DNA from: Streptomyces hundungensis
Lineage (GTDB): Bacteria; Actinomycetota; Actinomycetes; Streptomycetales; Streptomycetaceae
Assembly (NCBI RefSeq): GCF_003627815.1
Contig: NZ_CP032698.1
Coordinates: 7,006,001-7,070,000 of the forward strand
Direction of reading: 5' to 3'
Length of the DNA stretch: 64,000 nucleotides
Below are positions 20,538 to 29,750 of this stretch, one piece after another (positions within the stretch are counted from its first letter, which is position 1; every line of letters begins with the position of its first letter). Under the pieces are notes generated by a model. That model had not been told where the DNA came from, did not search any database, and was given only the letters and a program-made list of their open reading frames with translations. Position numbers and translations under genes: made by a program.

Positions 20538-21815
20538 ATGAGTGGACGACCCCGGCGCGGGCTCGTCGCCGTGCTGTCCCTCGCGGTGGCGATCGCCTCC
20601 GCGCTCGTACCCGCGACCTCGTACGCCGCCCCGGCCACCGCCAAGGCCCCCCGCACCGTGGTCCTCGACGGCAGGCGGCTCCAGGACACCAAGCGGCGCC
20701 TCGACCACGGCGATCCCCAACTGCGGGCAGCGCTGAGCCAGTTGACGGCCACCGCCGACGGATGGCTCGGCCAGGGGCCCTGGACCGTGGTCGACAAACC
20801 GAAGCCCGCCCCGGGCGGCGACGTGCACGACTACCTCAGCCAGGCGCCGTACTGGTGGCCTTCGCAGCCGAAGACCGCAGCCAACCCCTGGGGCTGTCCC
20901 TACGTCCAGAAGGACGGGCAGCGCAATCCCGAGGTCGACACCGGCACCGACCGGCCCGATCTCGGCAAGGTGTTCAACTCGGTCACCAGCCTGAGCCTGG
21001 CCTGGTACTACACGGGCAGGAGGCAGTACGCCGAGCACGCCTCCGCCATCCTGCGCACCTGGTTCCTGGACCCTGCCACGCGAATGAACCCGAACCTGGA
21101 CCACGGCCAGTTCATCCCCTGCACGTACGACGGCCGGGCCATCGGCATCATCGACTTCTCCCAGCAGTACTCCAGCGTCCTCGACGCGATCGCCGTGCTC
21201 GACACCGGGGCGCCCGGCTGGTCGGCCGGCGACAGCTCCGCCATGCTCGCCTGGAACAAGGCGTTCCTGGACTGGGAGGTCAACTCGGCGTTCGGCAAGG
21301 AGGAGTCGGCGGCCGCGAACAACCACGGCACCTTCCAGGACCTCCAGATCGCCGCCCTCGCCCTGGCCACCGGCGACCGGGGCCTGGCCCGCAGGACCGT
21401 GCTCGGCGCCGAGAAGCTGCGCATCGACCCGCAGATCGCGGCCGACGGCAGCCAGCCGCAGGAGCTGTCCAGGACCCGCAGCTGGCACTACTCGACCTTC
21501 GACCTCGTCGCCTACACCCGGCTCGCGGCCATCGGGAACCAGGTCGGCGTCCACCTCTGGACCTATCGAGGGCCGCAGGGGCAGAGCCTGTTCGAGGCCG
21601 TCCGCTATGTGCTGCCCGCCGCCACGGCAGCGGCCGCCTGGACCCATCCGGAGCTGGAGTTCCATCGGTACGCGGCGAGCGATGTCGTCCATGCCGCCGC
21701 CGACGCGGGGGACCGGGCGGCGAAGGCGGCCGTTCCTCGGCTCCAGGCGCCGCCCGGCGGCGACCTGTGGGCCCTGCGTCCGGCGGCCGAACAGCTCGAC
21801 TCCATCGCCGGCTGA
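20538..21815 (+). CDS. Secreted alginate-lyase-family protein (PL5-like)
   Basis: 425-residue exported protein: signal peptide RPRRGLVAVLSLAVAIAS...SYA (cleavage near residue 30), then an alpha/alpha-barrel domain of the alginate lyase family. Visible motifs are QAPYWWPSQP, NSVTSLSLAWYYTG, the active-site-like AANNHGTFQDLQ and SRTRSWHYSTFDL, which carry the conserved Asn, His and Tyr residues of PL5 enzymes. Streptomyces with such genes usually do not grow on alginate, so the true polymer could be another uronate. ATG start with GGGAG upstream. Stands alone; convergent with the MFS gene. Confidence 0.82.
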   Translation: MSGRPRRGLVAVLSLAVAIASALVPATSYAAPATAKAPRTVVLDGRRLQDTKRRLDHGDPQLRAALSQLTATADGWLGQGPWTVVDKPKPAPGGDVHDYLSQAPYWWPSQPKTAANPWGCPYVQKDGQRNPEVDTGTDRPDLGKVFNSVTSLSLAWYYTGRRQYAEHASAILRTWFLDPATRMNPNLDHGQFIPCTYDGRAIGIIDFSQQYSSVLDAIAVLDTGAPGWSAGDSSAMLAWNKAFLDWEVNSAFGKEESAAANNHGTFQDLQIAALALATGDRGLARRTVLGAEKLRIDPQIAADGSQPQELSRTRSWHYSTFDLVAYTRLAAIGNQVGVHLWTYRGPQGQSLFEAVRYVLPAATAAAAWTHPELEFHRYAASDVVHAAADAGDRAAKAAVPRLQAPPGGDLWALRPAAEQLDSIAG

Positions 21816-21861
21816 CCCCGTTGGGGAGGGCGGTGAGCCCGGCCGGGCGCGCGGTGCCGGT

Positions 21862-23064
21862 TCAGGTTTGACGGGCCGGCGCCGGGGCCGCCTTCTCCTG
21901 GGGGCCGGGGCCCGTCCGCAGCACCCGCGCCCCCACCACCAGGCCGAGCGCCAACACGGTGACCAGGCCGAACGACACCACCAGGGAGGTGAGGTCGGCG
22001 ATGGTGCCGATCGCGGACGGCGCGACCAGGCCCGAGGTGTAGGTGATGGTCGCGACGCCCGCGATGGCCTGGCTCGGGTTGGGTCCGCTGCGGCCCGCCG
22101 CCGCGAACGCGAGCGGCACCACGACCGCCACGCCCAGACCCAGCAGAGCGAACCCCGCCATCGCCACGGCGGCACCCGGCGCGATCACCACGAGCACCCC
22201 GCCCAGGGTGGCGAGGACCCCGCCGGCGCGGACCGTGCGTACGGCACCGAAGCGGTCCACGCCCTTGTCGCCGGCGAGCCGGGCCACCGCCATCGTCAGC
22301 GTGAACGCCGTGGTGCAGGCCGCCGCCGTACCGGCCGAGGTGTCGAGCACATCGCGCAGATAGACCGCCGACCAGTCCAGGCTCGCGCCCTCCGCGAACA
22401 CCGCGCAGAACCCCACCAGGCCGATGAGCAGCGCCGACCTGGGCGGCAGCGCGAACCGGGGCGGCGGCGCCTCACCGGGGGCGCTGCGCAGATCGAGTAC
22501 GCCCTGACAGGCGACGAGGCCGAGCAGGGTCAGCACGCCGGCCGCGATCGCGTGGTGCAGCCGGGCGTCAGCCCCGAGGTGTGCGGCCAGGGTGCCCGCC
22601 GCCGAGCCGATGAGCGCACCCACGCTCCACATGCCGTGCAGCGAGGACATGATCGAGCGACCGAGCCGGTTCTCGGTCTCCACGCCCAGCGCGTTCATCG
22701 CCACGTCCGCCATGCCGGCGCTCGCGCCGTAGGCGAAGAGCACCGCGCACAGGGTGTAGACGTTCGGGGCGAGCGCCGGCAGCGCCAGGGCCAGCGTCCA
22801 CAGGGCGAGCAGTACGCGCAGCGCGCCGCGCGCGCCGAACCGATGGCTGATCGCCCCGGTCAGCGGCATCAGCAGGGACGAGCCGATCGCCGGGAAGGCG
22901 AGGGCCAGCCCGAGCTGCCCCGCCGAGACCCCGGCGTGCTCCTGGATCCAGGGGACCCGGGTGGCGAAGTTGCCGGTCACCGCCCCGTGCACACAGAACA
23001 CCGCGGCGACCGCGATCCGCGCCCGCCTCAACTGCCGTTGCTCCAGAGCCAGTTCGGCTGCCAT
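21862..23064 (-). CDS. MFS transporter (YbjJ/fucose-permease-like)
   Basis: 400-residue inner-membrane protein with about twelve hydrophobic segments and the FATRVPWIQEHAGVSAGQLGLAL start typical of this MFS group; the GADRVG-like loop appears as SHRFGARGAL. ATG 23064 has a GGGAGGGAA ribosome site; the frame is open 44 codons further but overlaps the divergent promoter. It is divergent from a ROK regulator with a 122-bp shared promoter holding a palindrome, so it is probably the regulator's target. Substrate unknown, possibly a sugar. Confidence 0.85.
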   Translation of the reverse strand: MAAELALEQRQLRRARIAVAAVFCVHGAVTGNFATRVPWIQEHAGVSAGQLGLALAFPAIGSSLLMPLTGAISHRFGARGALRVLLALWTLALALPALAPNVYTLCAVLFAYGASAGMADVAMNALGVETENRLGRSIMSSLHGMWSVGALIGSAAGTLAAHLGADARLHHAIAAGVLTLLGLVACQGVLDLRSAPGEAPPPRFALPPRSALLIGLVGFCAVFAEGASLDWSAVYLRDVLDTSAGTAAACTTAFTLTMAVARLAGDKGVDRFGAVRTVRAGGVLATLGGVLVVIAPGAAVAMAGFALLGLGVAVVVPLAFAAAGRSGPNPSQAIAGVATITYTSGLVAPSAIGTIADLTSLVVSFGLVTVLALGLVVGARVLRTGPGPQEKAAPAPARQT

Positions 23065-23118
23065 CGACCGGGTTCCCTCCCTGGGTGCGGCGGCTTCCCC
23101 ACCGCCGGGCCGTAAACT

Positions 23119-23137
23119 ATCAGGAACCCTGCCTGAT
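23119..23137. promoter_or_regulatory. Palindromic operator in the MFS/ROK divergent promoter
   Basis: ATCAGG-7 bp-CCTGAT, two perfect half-sites midway between the two start codons. A palindrome at this place is the expected site for autoregulation by the ROK repressor and control of the transporter. Confidence 0.5.
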
Positions 23138-23186
23138 GAATGGAAGGGACCGCAACCCGTCTTCGGTGATCTGGAAGGATCCCCGC

Positions 23187-24326
23187 ATGCCCGCATCCCC
23201 GAGCACCGCCCGGGCCATCAACGACCGGCTCGCCCTGCGCCTGTTGCAGGACGAGGGGCCGTTGACGGCAGGCCAGTTGAAGACCCTCACCGGGCTCTCC
23301 CGGCCCACCGTCGCCGACCTCGTCGAGCGCCTCCAGGGCTCCGGCCTGGTCCATGTCGTGGGGGAGTCGGGCGCCGAGCGGCGCGGTCCCAACGCGCGTC
23401 TGTACGCCCTCGTCGCCGACCGTGCGCACCTCGCCGCCCTGGACGTGCGCACCCACGGCGTCTGTCTGGTCGTCGCCGATCTGCTGGGACAAACCCTGGC
23501 CGAGGCGACGCTGCCCGTCGAGCCGGACGCCGGGACCGGCCCCGCCGTGGAGCAGGTCGTCGCCCTGCTCGAGCGCACCGCGAAGGAGGCGGGCGCCGAG
23601 CGGCTGCACAGCGTGGCGGTCGGCGCCCCCGGCCTCATCGACCCGGCGAGCGGGGAGCTGCGCGACACCAGCGGGCTGCCCGCCTGGCACCGTGAGCTCG
23701 TCCGCGTCCTGGCCCAGCGGCTGCCGGCCGCCGTACTCGTCGAGAACGAGACCAATCTGGCCGCCGTGGCCGAGCAGCGGCTCGGCGCGGCCCGCGGGCA
23801 GGACACCTTCGTGCTGATGTGGCTGGGTCAGGGCATCGGCGCGGCCGTCGTCCTGGACGGCGAAGTGCGCAGGGGTGCCTCGGGCGGCGCGGGCGAGATC
23901 GGCTTCATGCCGGTGCCGGGCACCAGCGGGCTGCCCTCCGCGACCGGCTGCGACGGCGGCTTCCACGAGCTGGCGCACGCGGGCGCGGTGGCCCGCCTCG
24001 CCGCCGAGTACGGGAGGCCTGGTGGCGCCGAGGAGGCCGTCCGCGACGCCGACGGGCCCTTCCTCGACGCGCTGGCCGAGCGGCTCGCGATCGGGGCCGC
24101 GAGCGTGGTCGCGGTGCTCGACCCCGGTCTGATCGTGCTCGGCGGTGAACTCGGCCACGCGGGTGGCCAGTTGCTGGCGTCCCGGGTACGGCGCGCCCTG
24201 TCCGCCCTCACGCCGCTCGCCACGGAGGTCCGGCCGAGCGCGCTCGGCGACGGCGCGGTCCTGAGCGGCGCGCTGCTCACCGCGCGGGACGCCGCCCAGG
24301 ACGAACTCTTCGGACCGAAGGCCTGA
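23187..24326 (+). CDS. ROK family transcriptional regulator
   Basis: 379-residue regulator with an N-terminal winged helix-turn-helix (LTAGQLKTLTGLSRPTVADLVERLQ, about 27-51) and a sugar-kinase-like ROK domain (about 75-375), including the VGAPGLIDP and GEIGFMPV segments. The zinc site normally seen as CxCGxxGC is reduced to one cysteine (SATGCDGG), and the catalytic-site NDAN is ENETN, so it probably does not phosphorylate sugars. ATG 23187 has a GGAAGGA site and matches where homology begins; the frame is open 34 codons upstream through the operator region. Confidence 0.87.
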   Translation: MPASPSTARAINDRLALRLLQDEGPLTAGQLKTLTGLSRPTVADLVERLQGSGLVHVVGESGAERRGPNARLYALVADRAHLAALDVRTHGVCLVVADLLGQTLAEATLPVEPDAGTGPAVEQVVALLERTAKEAGAERLHSVAVGAPGLIDPASGELRDTSGLPAWHRELVRVLAQRLPAAVLVENETNLAAVAEQRLGAARGQDTFVLMWLGQGIGAAVVLDGEVRRGASGGAGEIGFMPVPGTSGLPSATGCDGGFHELAHAGAVARLAAEYGRPGGAEEAVRDADGPFLDALAERLAIGAASVVAVLDPGLIVLGGELGHAGGQLLASRVRRALSALTPLATEVRPSALGDGAVLSGALLTARDAAQDELFGPKA

Positions 24327-24340
24327 GAAAACAAGGGACT

Positions 24341-24374
24341 TGACGACGTGTCAGGCTCTCGTGACGTGTCGTCA
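24341..24374. terminator. Hairpin after the ROK gene
   Basis: TGACGACGTGTCA, eight-base loop, TGACGTGTCGTCA: a 13-bp stem with two G-U pairs, 15 bp after the ROK stop. A second GC-rich stem, CCCGACGGCGG with CCGCCGCCGGG (24385-24421), lies before the end of the convergent chitinase gene. Confidence 0.6.
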
Positions 24375-24441
24375 GGTCCTGGAGCCCGACGGCGGCCAAG
24401 GGCCGGGAGACCGCCGCCGGGCGTCTGGGCGGGGAGCCGCC

Positions 24442-26805
24442 TCAGCAGGGACCGAGGTCCTGCCAGACTCCCCAGTCACCGGTAGTACCCGGTTCCTCGC
24501 CCTTCGTCCACCACTTGGACTTCCAGGTGTGCGACTTGTACGAGACGCTCGTGCCGCCGCCGTACGCCGAACCCGCCGACCACAGGGGCGCCGAGCAGGT
24601 GCCGCCCGAGGGCGTGGGGGACGGCGAGGGGCCGGTCGCGCCCGAGGGCGTCGGGGTCGGCGTCGGAGTGGGCGAGGAGGTGCCCGGGTCGCTCACGACG
24701 GCGCCCCGGGTGTGGTCGCCGGCCAGTGCGTAGGTCTTGCCACCGAAGGTCACCGTCCAGTTCGAGGGGGTGGAAACCGGCAGGTAGTAGACGAAGTCGA
24801 GGGTGACCGAGGCGCCCGGGGCGAGCGACTGCCAGCTCGGCAGCTTCAGCGAGACGCGGTTGTAGTCGCCCTTGAGCCCGCCGATGTTGTTGGCAGCGGT
24901 GTGGTCGCTGCGCACGATCGTGGTGCCGAACCCGGACTGGTCCTTGGCGTTGGCGGGGGCGGAGGTGCCGTAGTCGAACTGGAACTCCGTGCCACCGGGC
25001 AGCGTCGCCGTGGTGTTGTTGGTGAGCGTCACCTTGGGGCTGATGGGGTAGTTGGAGTCGCCGAGCGGGAACTGCCCGAAGTCCACGCCGATGTTCAGCG
25101 CCTGGCCGGGCAGGGCGATGGTGGAGCGCCGGTTGCCGTACGGGGTGGCCGACTTGAACTTGTCGTACATCGCACTCGTCAGGGTCGAGCCCTGCTGGTA
25201 CTGGCCCTTGGCCGCGTTCCACTGGTAGTCCCCGGCCAGCTCCCAGACCATGGTGCCGCCGATGCCCTTGTCGACCACGTAGTCGGCCTTGGCGTTCACC
25301 GACTGCTCGTCCTCGGTGGACAGGAAGACCTTCTTCCGGTCGTTCCACAGCCAGGGCGCGACCAGCGTCGCGTCGTAGTTGCGGACGTAGCTGCCGGTCA
25401 GCTTGGTGTCGGCGGGCAGACCGTACTTCGTGACGTAGTCGCCGACGATCCCCTTCTCCAGGTTCTTGGCGTGCCACATCGGGTTGGAGCCCGCCGGGGC
25501 CTCCTTGCCGTTCGTGTCCAGGTCGTGCCAGAGGTTGTCGACGCCGACCGCGCCGTCACCGCAGGTGGTCAGGCCCGCGCCCGCCGGGCAGGTGGTCGAG
25601 GGCGCCTTGCCCCACAGCCCGTTGGTGCCGCCCTGCACGTTCTGGAATCCGCGGGTGTAGTACGGCAGCCCCATGTTGATGCGGCCGGCCGGCATGGAGC
25701 CGCGGAAGTAGTGATACGCCCAGTCGGCGTTGAGATAGCCGATCCCGCCGTACTGGGAGGTGGAGTAGACGCCCGCGGAGGCGAGTTCGGGGTCCTTGCC
25801 GTCGTCGAAGAGGGAGGCGTTGGGGCCCACGTACTGGTTCCAGGCGCCGTGCAGGTCGTAGGACATGATGTTGACGTAGTCCAGGTACTGCTGGACCTGG
25901 AAGGTCTCCATGCCGCGCAGCAGATAGCCCGACGACGGCGCCGCGACGGAGAGCAGATAGTGCTTGGCGTCGGCCGCCCCCGCGCGGTCGAGCTTCTCGC
26001 GCAGCGACTTCATCAGCGCCGCGTAGCCCTTGACGAGACCCGCCCGCCGCGCGTTGGAGAGGGTCAGGTCGAGCGGATTGCCCGCGTCCTTCATCGTCGT
26101 CGGGTACTCGTAGTCGATGTCGACGCCGTTGAAGCCGTACTTCTTGATGAAGGCGACCGCCGAGTCGGCGAACGTGTCGATGCCCGCCTGGTTGACGGAG
26201 CCGTCCGCGTTGGTGGCCATGGAGTAGAAACCGCCGGAGCCGACGCGCTTGCCGTCGTCGCCGAAGTAGCCGCCGGTCTCGGCCCAACCGCCCACGGAGA
26301 TCAGGGTCTTGACGTTCGGGTGCTGCTTCTTGAACTTGTTGAGCAGGTTGAAATGGCCCTTGTAGGGGAGTGCCGGGTCCATCTCGGCGCCCGCGACGCC
26401 CGGCCAGGTCATGCCGGTCGCGGCGTTCTTCTCGCTGTCGGAGCCGACCGAGACCTTGTTGTCCGAACCGGCGTGCGCGAAGGCGTAGTTGACGTGGGTG
26501 ACCTTGTCCCACGGGATGTCGGAGGCGAGGTAGGCGGGCGTGCCGTCCTGGCCGGTGCGCCAGCCGGTGAAGTAGCCGATGACACGGCGCTGGTGGTCGG
26601 CGCCCATCTTCTCGCGGCCCTCGGTGTCGTACACCGAGCAGTACGGGACGTCGACGCCCGGGGTCTTGTACAGGCCGTCGGGTCGACAGGCCTCGTTGTC
26701 GACGGCGGCCTGGGAGACGCCGGTGGACAGCGCGCCGAACAGCAGCCCGGCGACCGCGGTGGCGGTCGTGAGCAGCACGGTGCGTCTGCGGGTGGGGGAG
26801 AACAC
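24442..26805 (-). CDS. chiI: Secreted family 18 chitinase with C-terminal chitin-binding domain
   Basis: 787-residue exported endochitinase. The signal peptide [20 protein letters not shown]...SQA has a twin-arginine-like start. The GH18 barrel (about 65-560) carries SVGGW and the catalytic GVDIDYEYP with the acid Glu near residue 231. After it come a beta-sandwich module (about 590-725), a Thr-Pro linker and a CBM5/12 chitin-binding module with [14 protein letters not shown] at the end. GTG 26805 has an AGGAGGAA site seven bases before it; the frame is open further up but not credible. The symbol is by analogy with the S. coelicolor gene at this place. Two DasR-type sites lie upstream. Confidence 0.9.
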   Translation of the reverse strand: MFSPTRRRTVLLTTATAVAGLLFGALSTGVSQAAVDNEACRPDGLYKTPGVDVPYCSVYDTEGREKMGADHQRRVIGYFTGWRTGQDGTPAYLASDIPWDKVTHVNYAFAHAGSDNKVSVGSDSEKNAATGMTWPGVAGAEMDPALPYKGHFNLLNKFKKQHPNVKTLISVGGWAETGGYFGDDGKRVGSGGFYSMATNADGSVNQAGIDTFADSAVAFIKKYGFNGVDIDYEYPTTMKDAGNPLDLTLSNARRAGLVKGYAALMKSLREKLDRAGAADAKHYLLSVAAPSSGYLLRGMETFQVQQYLDYVNIMSYDLHGAWNQYVGPNASLFDDGKDPELASAGVYSTSQYGGIGYLNADWAYHYFRGSMPAGRINMGLPYYTRGFQNVQGGTNGLWGKAPSTTCPAGAGLTTCGDGAVGVDNLWHDLDTNGKEAPAGSNPMWHAKNLEKGIVGDYVTKYGLPADTKLTGSYVRNYDATLVAPWLWNDRKKVFLSTEDEQSVNAKADYVVDKGIGGTMVWELAGDYQWNAAKGQYQQGSTLTSAMYDKFKSATPYGNRRSTIALPGQALNIGVDFGQFPLGDSNYPISPKVTLTNNTTATLPGGTEFQFDYGTSAPANAKDQSGFGTTIVRSDHTAANNIGGLKGDYNRVSLKLPSWQSLAPGASVTLDFVYYLPVSTPSNWTVTFGGKTYALAGDHTRGAVVSDPGTSSPTPTPTPTPSGATGPSPSPTPSGGTCSAPLWSAGSAYGGGTSVSYKSHTWKSKWWTKGEEPGTTGDWGVWQDLGPC

Positions 26806-26918
26806 GAGCGGGTTCCTCCTGGGAGGTCGGGCGGAACGCAACGAACAAGGCGGTGGTCGTGCACGGCCCCGGTGTGCGCACACCGGCGGGCCTCTCCTCG
26901 GAGGTGACGCAGAGATTA

Positions 26919-26955
26919 AAAGGACTAGACCAGTGCGTCAATAGGTATGGACCAA
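26919..26955 (-). promoter_or_regulatory. Pair of DasR-type (dre) sites, chiI promoter
   Basis: On the minus strand ACTGGTCTAGTCCTTT (26934-26919) closely fits the dre consensus ACTGGTCTAGACCAGT, and TTGGTCCATACC (26955-26944) is a weaker second copy 25 bp upstream. Direct repeats of this kind are the known control element of Streptomyces chitinase promoters, bound by the N-acetylglucosamine-responsive repressor DasR. Confidence 0.75.
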
Positions 26956-27106
26956 AGCGAAACGGCCGGCGCCCGGCCCGCGCTCGCGGCGCGGCGGACT
27001 CCCGATGGTGCGGCGCTCGAATCCGGCCGTTCTGTGAGCCAGGCCACATCCACTCGCTCACATGGCCTTCGGCCGGGCGTGGCACACTGGCCCTGTACCA
27101 GCAGCA

Positions 27107-27233
27107 GCGCACTCCGGGGTCGGTGTAATTCCGAACCGGCGGTTATAGTCCGCGACCCGTCCGCATCCAGCGGCCGGTTGACCAGGTGAAATTCCTGGAC
27201 CGACGGTGAAAGTCCGGATGGGAGGCAGTGCGC
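27107..27233 (+). ncRNA. FMN riboswitch (RFN element)
   Basis: Conserved RFN segments are seen in order: TCGGTGTAATTCCGAACCGG, CGGTTATAGTCCGCGA, GGTGAAATTCCTGGACCGAC and GGTGAAAGTCCGGATGGGAG. The closing helix P1 is GCGCACT (27107-27113) with AGTGCGC (27227-27233). It ends 167 bp before ribD. FMN binding should lower expression of the riboflavin genes when flavin is abundant. Confidence 0.95.
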
Positions 27234-27400
27234 GGCGGGCGGACCGTTCCACGGTCGCGCCGGCCGTCTGTTACCGGTCGCCCTCCGTGGCACCGGTCTC
27301 TTTCGGCCGTGGCGTGAGCTGTGCGCGATGGTCTGTTTTCCCGCTCTCTGTCGTCATCGACAGGCCCCGGAGTCCGTGCCCGAAGAGGCAGGAGGACCCG

Positions 27401-28489
27401 GTGGCACCCACAGCCGACGCGGACGCCATGCGCCGAGCCATCGAGCTCGCCGCGCGCGGACTCGGCTCCACCAGCCCCAACCCGGTCGTCGGATGCGTCA
27501 TCACCGACGCCTCGGGCACCGTCGTGGGCGAGGGCTTCCACCAGCGGGCCGGCGGCCCGCACGCCGAGGTCCACGCCCTCGCCGACGCCGGTGAGCGCGC
27601 CCGGGGCGGCACCGCGTACGTCACCCTCGAACCCTGCAACCACACCGGCCGCACCGGCCCCTGTGCCCAGGCCCTCATCGAGGCGGGCATCACCCGGGTC
27701 CACTACGCGGTGGGCGACCCGAACCCGCAGGCCACCGGCGGCGCCGACACCCTGCGCGCGGCCGGGATCCACGTCGAGCAGGGACTGCTCGGCGCCGAGG
27801 CGGAGGCCGGCAACGCCGCCTGGCTCACCTCGGTACGCCTGGGCCGCCCGCACGTCACCTGGAAGTACGCCGCCACCCTCGACGGCAGGACGGCAGCCGA
27901 GGACGGCACCAGCCGCTGGATCACCTCCGCCGACTCCCGCGCCGACGTCCACCGGCTGCGCGCCGAATGCGACGCCGTCGTCGTGGGCTCCGGCACCGTG
28001 CGCACCGACGATCCGCACCTCGCGGTCCGAGGCGTCGAAGGGGCAACTCAGCCGCTGCGCCTGGCAGTTGACACCAACGCCACCGCCGTCAAGCCCGGCG
28101 CCCGCATCCTCGACGACGCGGCGCCCACCCTCATCGCGGTCGCCGAGGACGCCGACGCCGGCCATCTGCCCGAAGCCGCCGTCCTGCGCGTGCCGCGCGC
28201 CGCCACCGGCCTGGACATCCCGGCCCTGCTCGCCGCCCTGCACACCCGGGGCGTGCGCTCCGTACTCCTCGAAGGCGGGCCGACGCTGGCCGGCGCCTTC
28301 GTCGCCGCGGGCGCCGTGGACCGGGTCGTCGGCTACCTCGCGCCCGCCCTGCTCGGCGCGGGGCCCGCGGCGCTCGCCGGAGCGGGCATCCCCACCATCG
28401 CCGATGCGCTGCGCCTCGACCTCACCGAGGCCGTACGCATCGGCCCCGACCTGCGCATCACCGCCACCCCTCTCGCCAAGGAGAGCTGA
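27401..28489 (+). CDS. ribD: Bifunctional diaminohydroxyphosphoribosylaminopyrimidine deaminase/reductase
   Basis: Second and third steps of riboflavin synthesis. The 362-residue protein has an N-terminal deaminase domain (about 1-145) with the zinc motifs GGPHAEVHAL and LEPCNHTGRTGPC, and a C-terminal NADPH reductase domain (about 150-360) with WKYAATLDGRTAAEDGTSRWI and LEGGPTLAGAF. The GTG at 27401 has GGAGG just upstream; the frame is open into the riboswitch but is not coding there. First gene of the operon; ribE starts 2 bp after its stop. Confidence 0.95.
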   Translation: MAPTADADAMRRAIELAARGLGSTSPNPVVGCVITDASGTVVGEGFHQRAGGPHAEVHALADAGERARGGTAYVTLEPCNHTGRTGPCAQALIEAGITRVHYAVGDPNPQATGGADTLRAAGIHVEQGLLGAEAEAGNAAWLTSVRLGRPHVTWKYAATLDGRTAAEDGTSRWITSADSRADVHRLRAECDAVVVGSGTVRTDDPHLAVRGVEGATQPLRLAVDTNATAVKPGARILDDAAPTLIAVAEDADAGHLPEAAVLRVPRAATGLDIPALLAALHTRGVRSVLLEGGPTLAGAFVAAGAVDRVVGYLAPALLGAGPAALAGAGIPTIADALRLDLTEAVRIGPDLRITATPLAKES

Positions 28490-28491
28490 AC

Positions 28492-29100
28492 GTGTTCACC
28501 GGAATCGTCGAAGAGCTGGGCGAGGTCACCGCCATCGAGACCCTCGGTGACGCCTCTCGCTTCCGTCTGCGCGGCCCCCTCGTCACCGAGGGCGCCGGCC
28601 ACGGCGACTCGATCGCCGTCAACGGGGTGTGTCTGACGGTCGTGGAGTTCGGCGACGGCGAGTTCACCGCCGACGTCATGGACGAGACGCTGAAGCGCTC
28701 CAGCCTCGGCGCCCTGGAGGTCGGCTCCCGGGTCAACCTGGAGCGGCCCATGGCCGTCGGCGGCCGGCTCGGCGGCCACATCGTGCAGGGCCATGTCGAC
28801 GGCACCGGCACGGTGCTCGCCCGCACCCCCTCGGAGAACTGGGAGATCGTCAAGATCGCCCTGCCCGGGGAGCTCTCCAAGTACGTCGTGGAGAAGGGCT
28901 CCATCACCGTGGACGGCGTCAGCCTCACGGTCGTGGAGGCCGCCGCCGACTACTTCACCATCAGCCTCATCCCGACCACCCTCGCGCTGACCACGCTCGG
29001 CATCAAGCAGCCCGGCGACCCGGTCAACCTCGAGGTCGACGTCATCGCCAAGTACGTCGAGCGACTGCTCGGCGCGAGCCACGGGGGGAACGACAAGTGA
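28492..29100 (+). CDS. ribE: Riboflavin synthase alpha subunit
   Basis: Dismutates two 6,7-dimethyl-8-ribityllumazine molecules to riboflavin. The 202 residues form two lumazine-binding barrels, each with a copy of the VNGVCLTV / VDGVSLTV motif (about 43 and 139), and the diagnostic start MFTGIVEE. GTG start, 2 bp after ribD. The stop overlaps the next gene by four bases (GTGA). Confidence 0.96.
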   Translation: MFTGIVEELGEVTAIETLGDASRFRLRGPLVTEGAGHGDSIAVNGVCLTVVEFGDGEFTADVMDETLKRSSLGALEVGSRVNLERPMAVGGRLGGHIVQGHVDGTGTVLARTPSENWEIVKIALPGELSKYVVEKGSITVDGVSLTVVEAAADYFTISLIPTTLALTTLGIKQPGDPVNLEVDVIAKYVERLLGASHGGNDK

Positions 29101-29750
29101 GCGCAGTGAACTGGCTGAACGGCGAGGCCTTCACGGTCCTCGACCAGCACATCAAGTGGTCCGACATGATCGGCAACACGATCGGCCTGATCGCCCTGGC
29201 GCTCGGCTGGCGCCGGTCGATATGGACCTGGCCCGCCCAGTTCGTCTCCGGTCTCATCCTGTTCGTGGCCTTCGCCGCCGGACACCTCTCGGGCAGCGCG
29301 GGCAAGCAGGTCGTGGTGATGGTGGTGGCGGCCGGCGGCTGGCTCGCCTGGACGCGCGGCAGGCAGCAGGCGCAGGACGGCTCCATCGCCGTACGGTTCG
29401 CGACCTGGCGCGAGCGGGCCTTCCTGCTCGGCGGCGCCGCGCTCGGCACGGTCGCCGTCGCCGGCCTGTTCACCGCCTACCCCGCCCTGTCGTGGGACCC
29501 GTGGCCCGACGCCTATGTCTTCGTCGGCACCGTCGTCGCCATGTATGCCCAGGCCCGCGGCATGGTCGAGTTCTGGTTCGCCTGGCTGCTCGTCGACGTC
29601 GTCGGCGTCCCCCTCAACTTCGCCAACGGCTACGCCTTCTCCGGCTTCGTCTACGTCATTTACGGCGCGCTCGTCCTGTGGGGCCTGCGCGACTGGTGGC
29701 TGCGCTCGCGTCTGAGCGTCAAGCCCGTCCTGGAAGGAGCGACGGCATGA
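29097..29750 (+). CDS. ribM: RibM/PnuX-type riboflavin transporter
   Basis: 217-residue membrane protein of the PnuC fold with about seven hydrophobic segments; the [25 protein letters not shown] core and the [14 protein letters not shown]-terminal segment are typical. PnuC relatives carry nicotinamide riboside, but members inside actinobacterial riboflavin operons (RibM) import riboflavin by facilitated diffusion, and the position between ribE and ribBA supports that. GTG 29097 overlaps the ribE stop; GTG 29106 is possible. Its stop overlaps ribBA (ATGA). Confidence 0.88.
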   Translation: MSAVNWLNGEAFTVLDQHIKWSDMIGNTIGLIALALGWRRSIWTWPAQFVSGLILFVAFAAGHLSGSAGKQVVVMVVAAGGWLAWTRGRQQAQDGSIAVRFATWRERAFLLGGAALGTVAVAGLFTAYPALSWDPWPDAYVFVGTVVAMYAQARGMVEFWFAWLLVDVVGVPLNFANGYAFSGFVYVIYGALVLWGLRDWWLRSRLSVKPVLEGATA

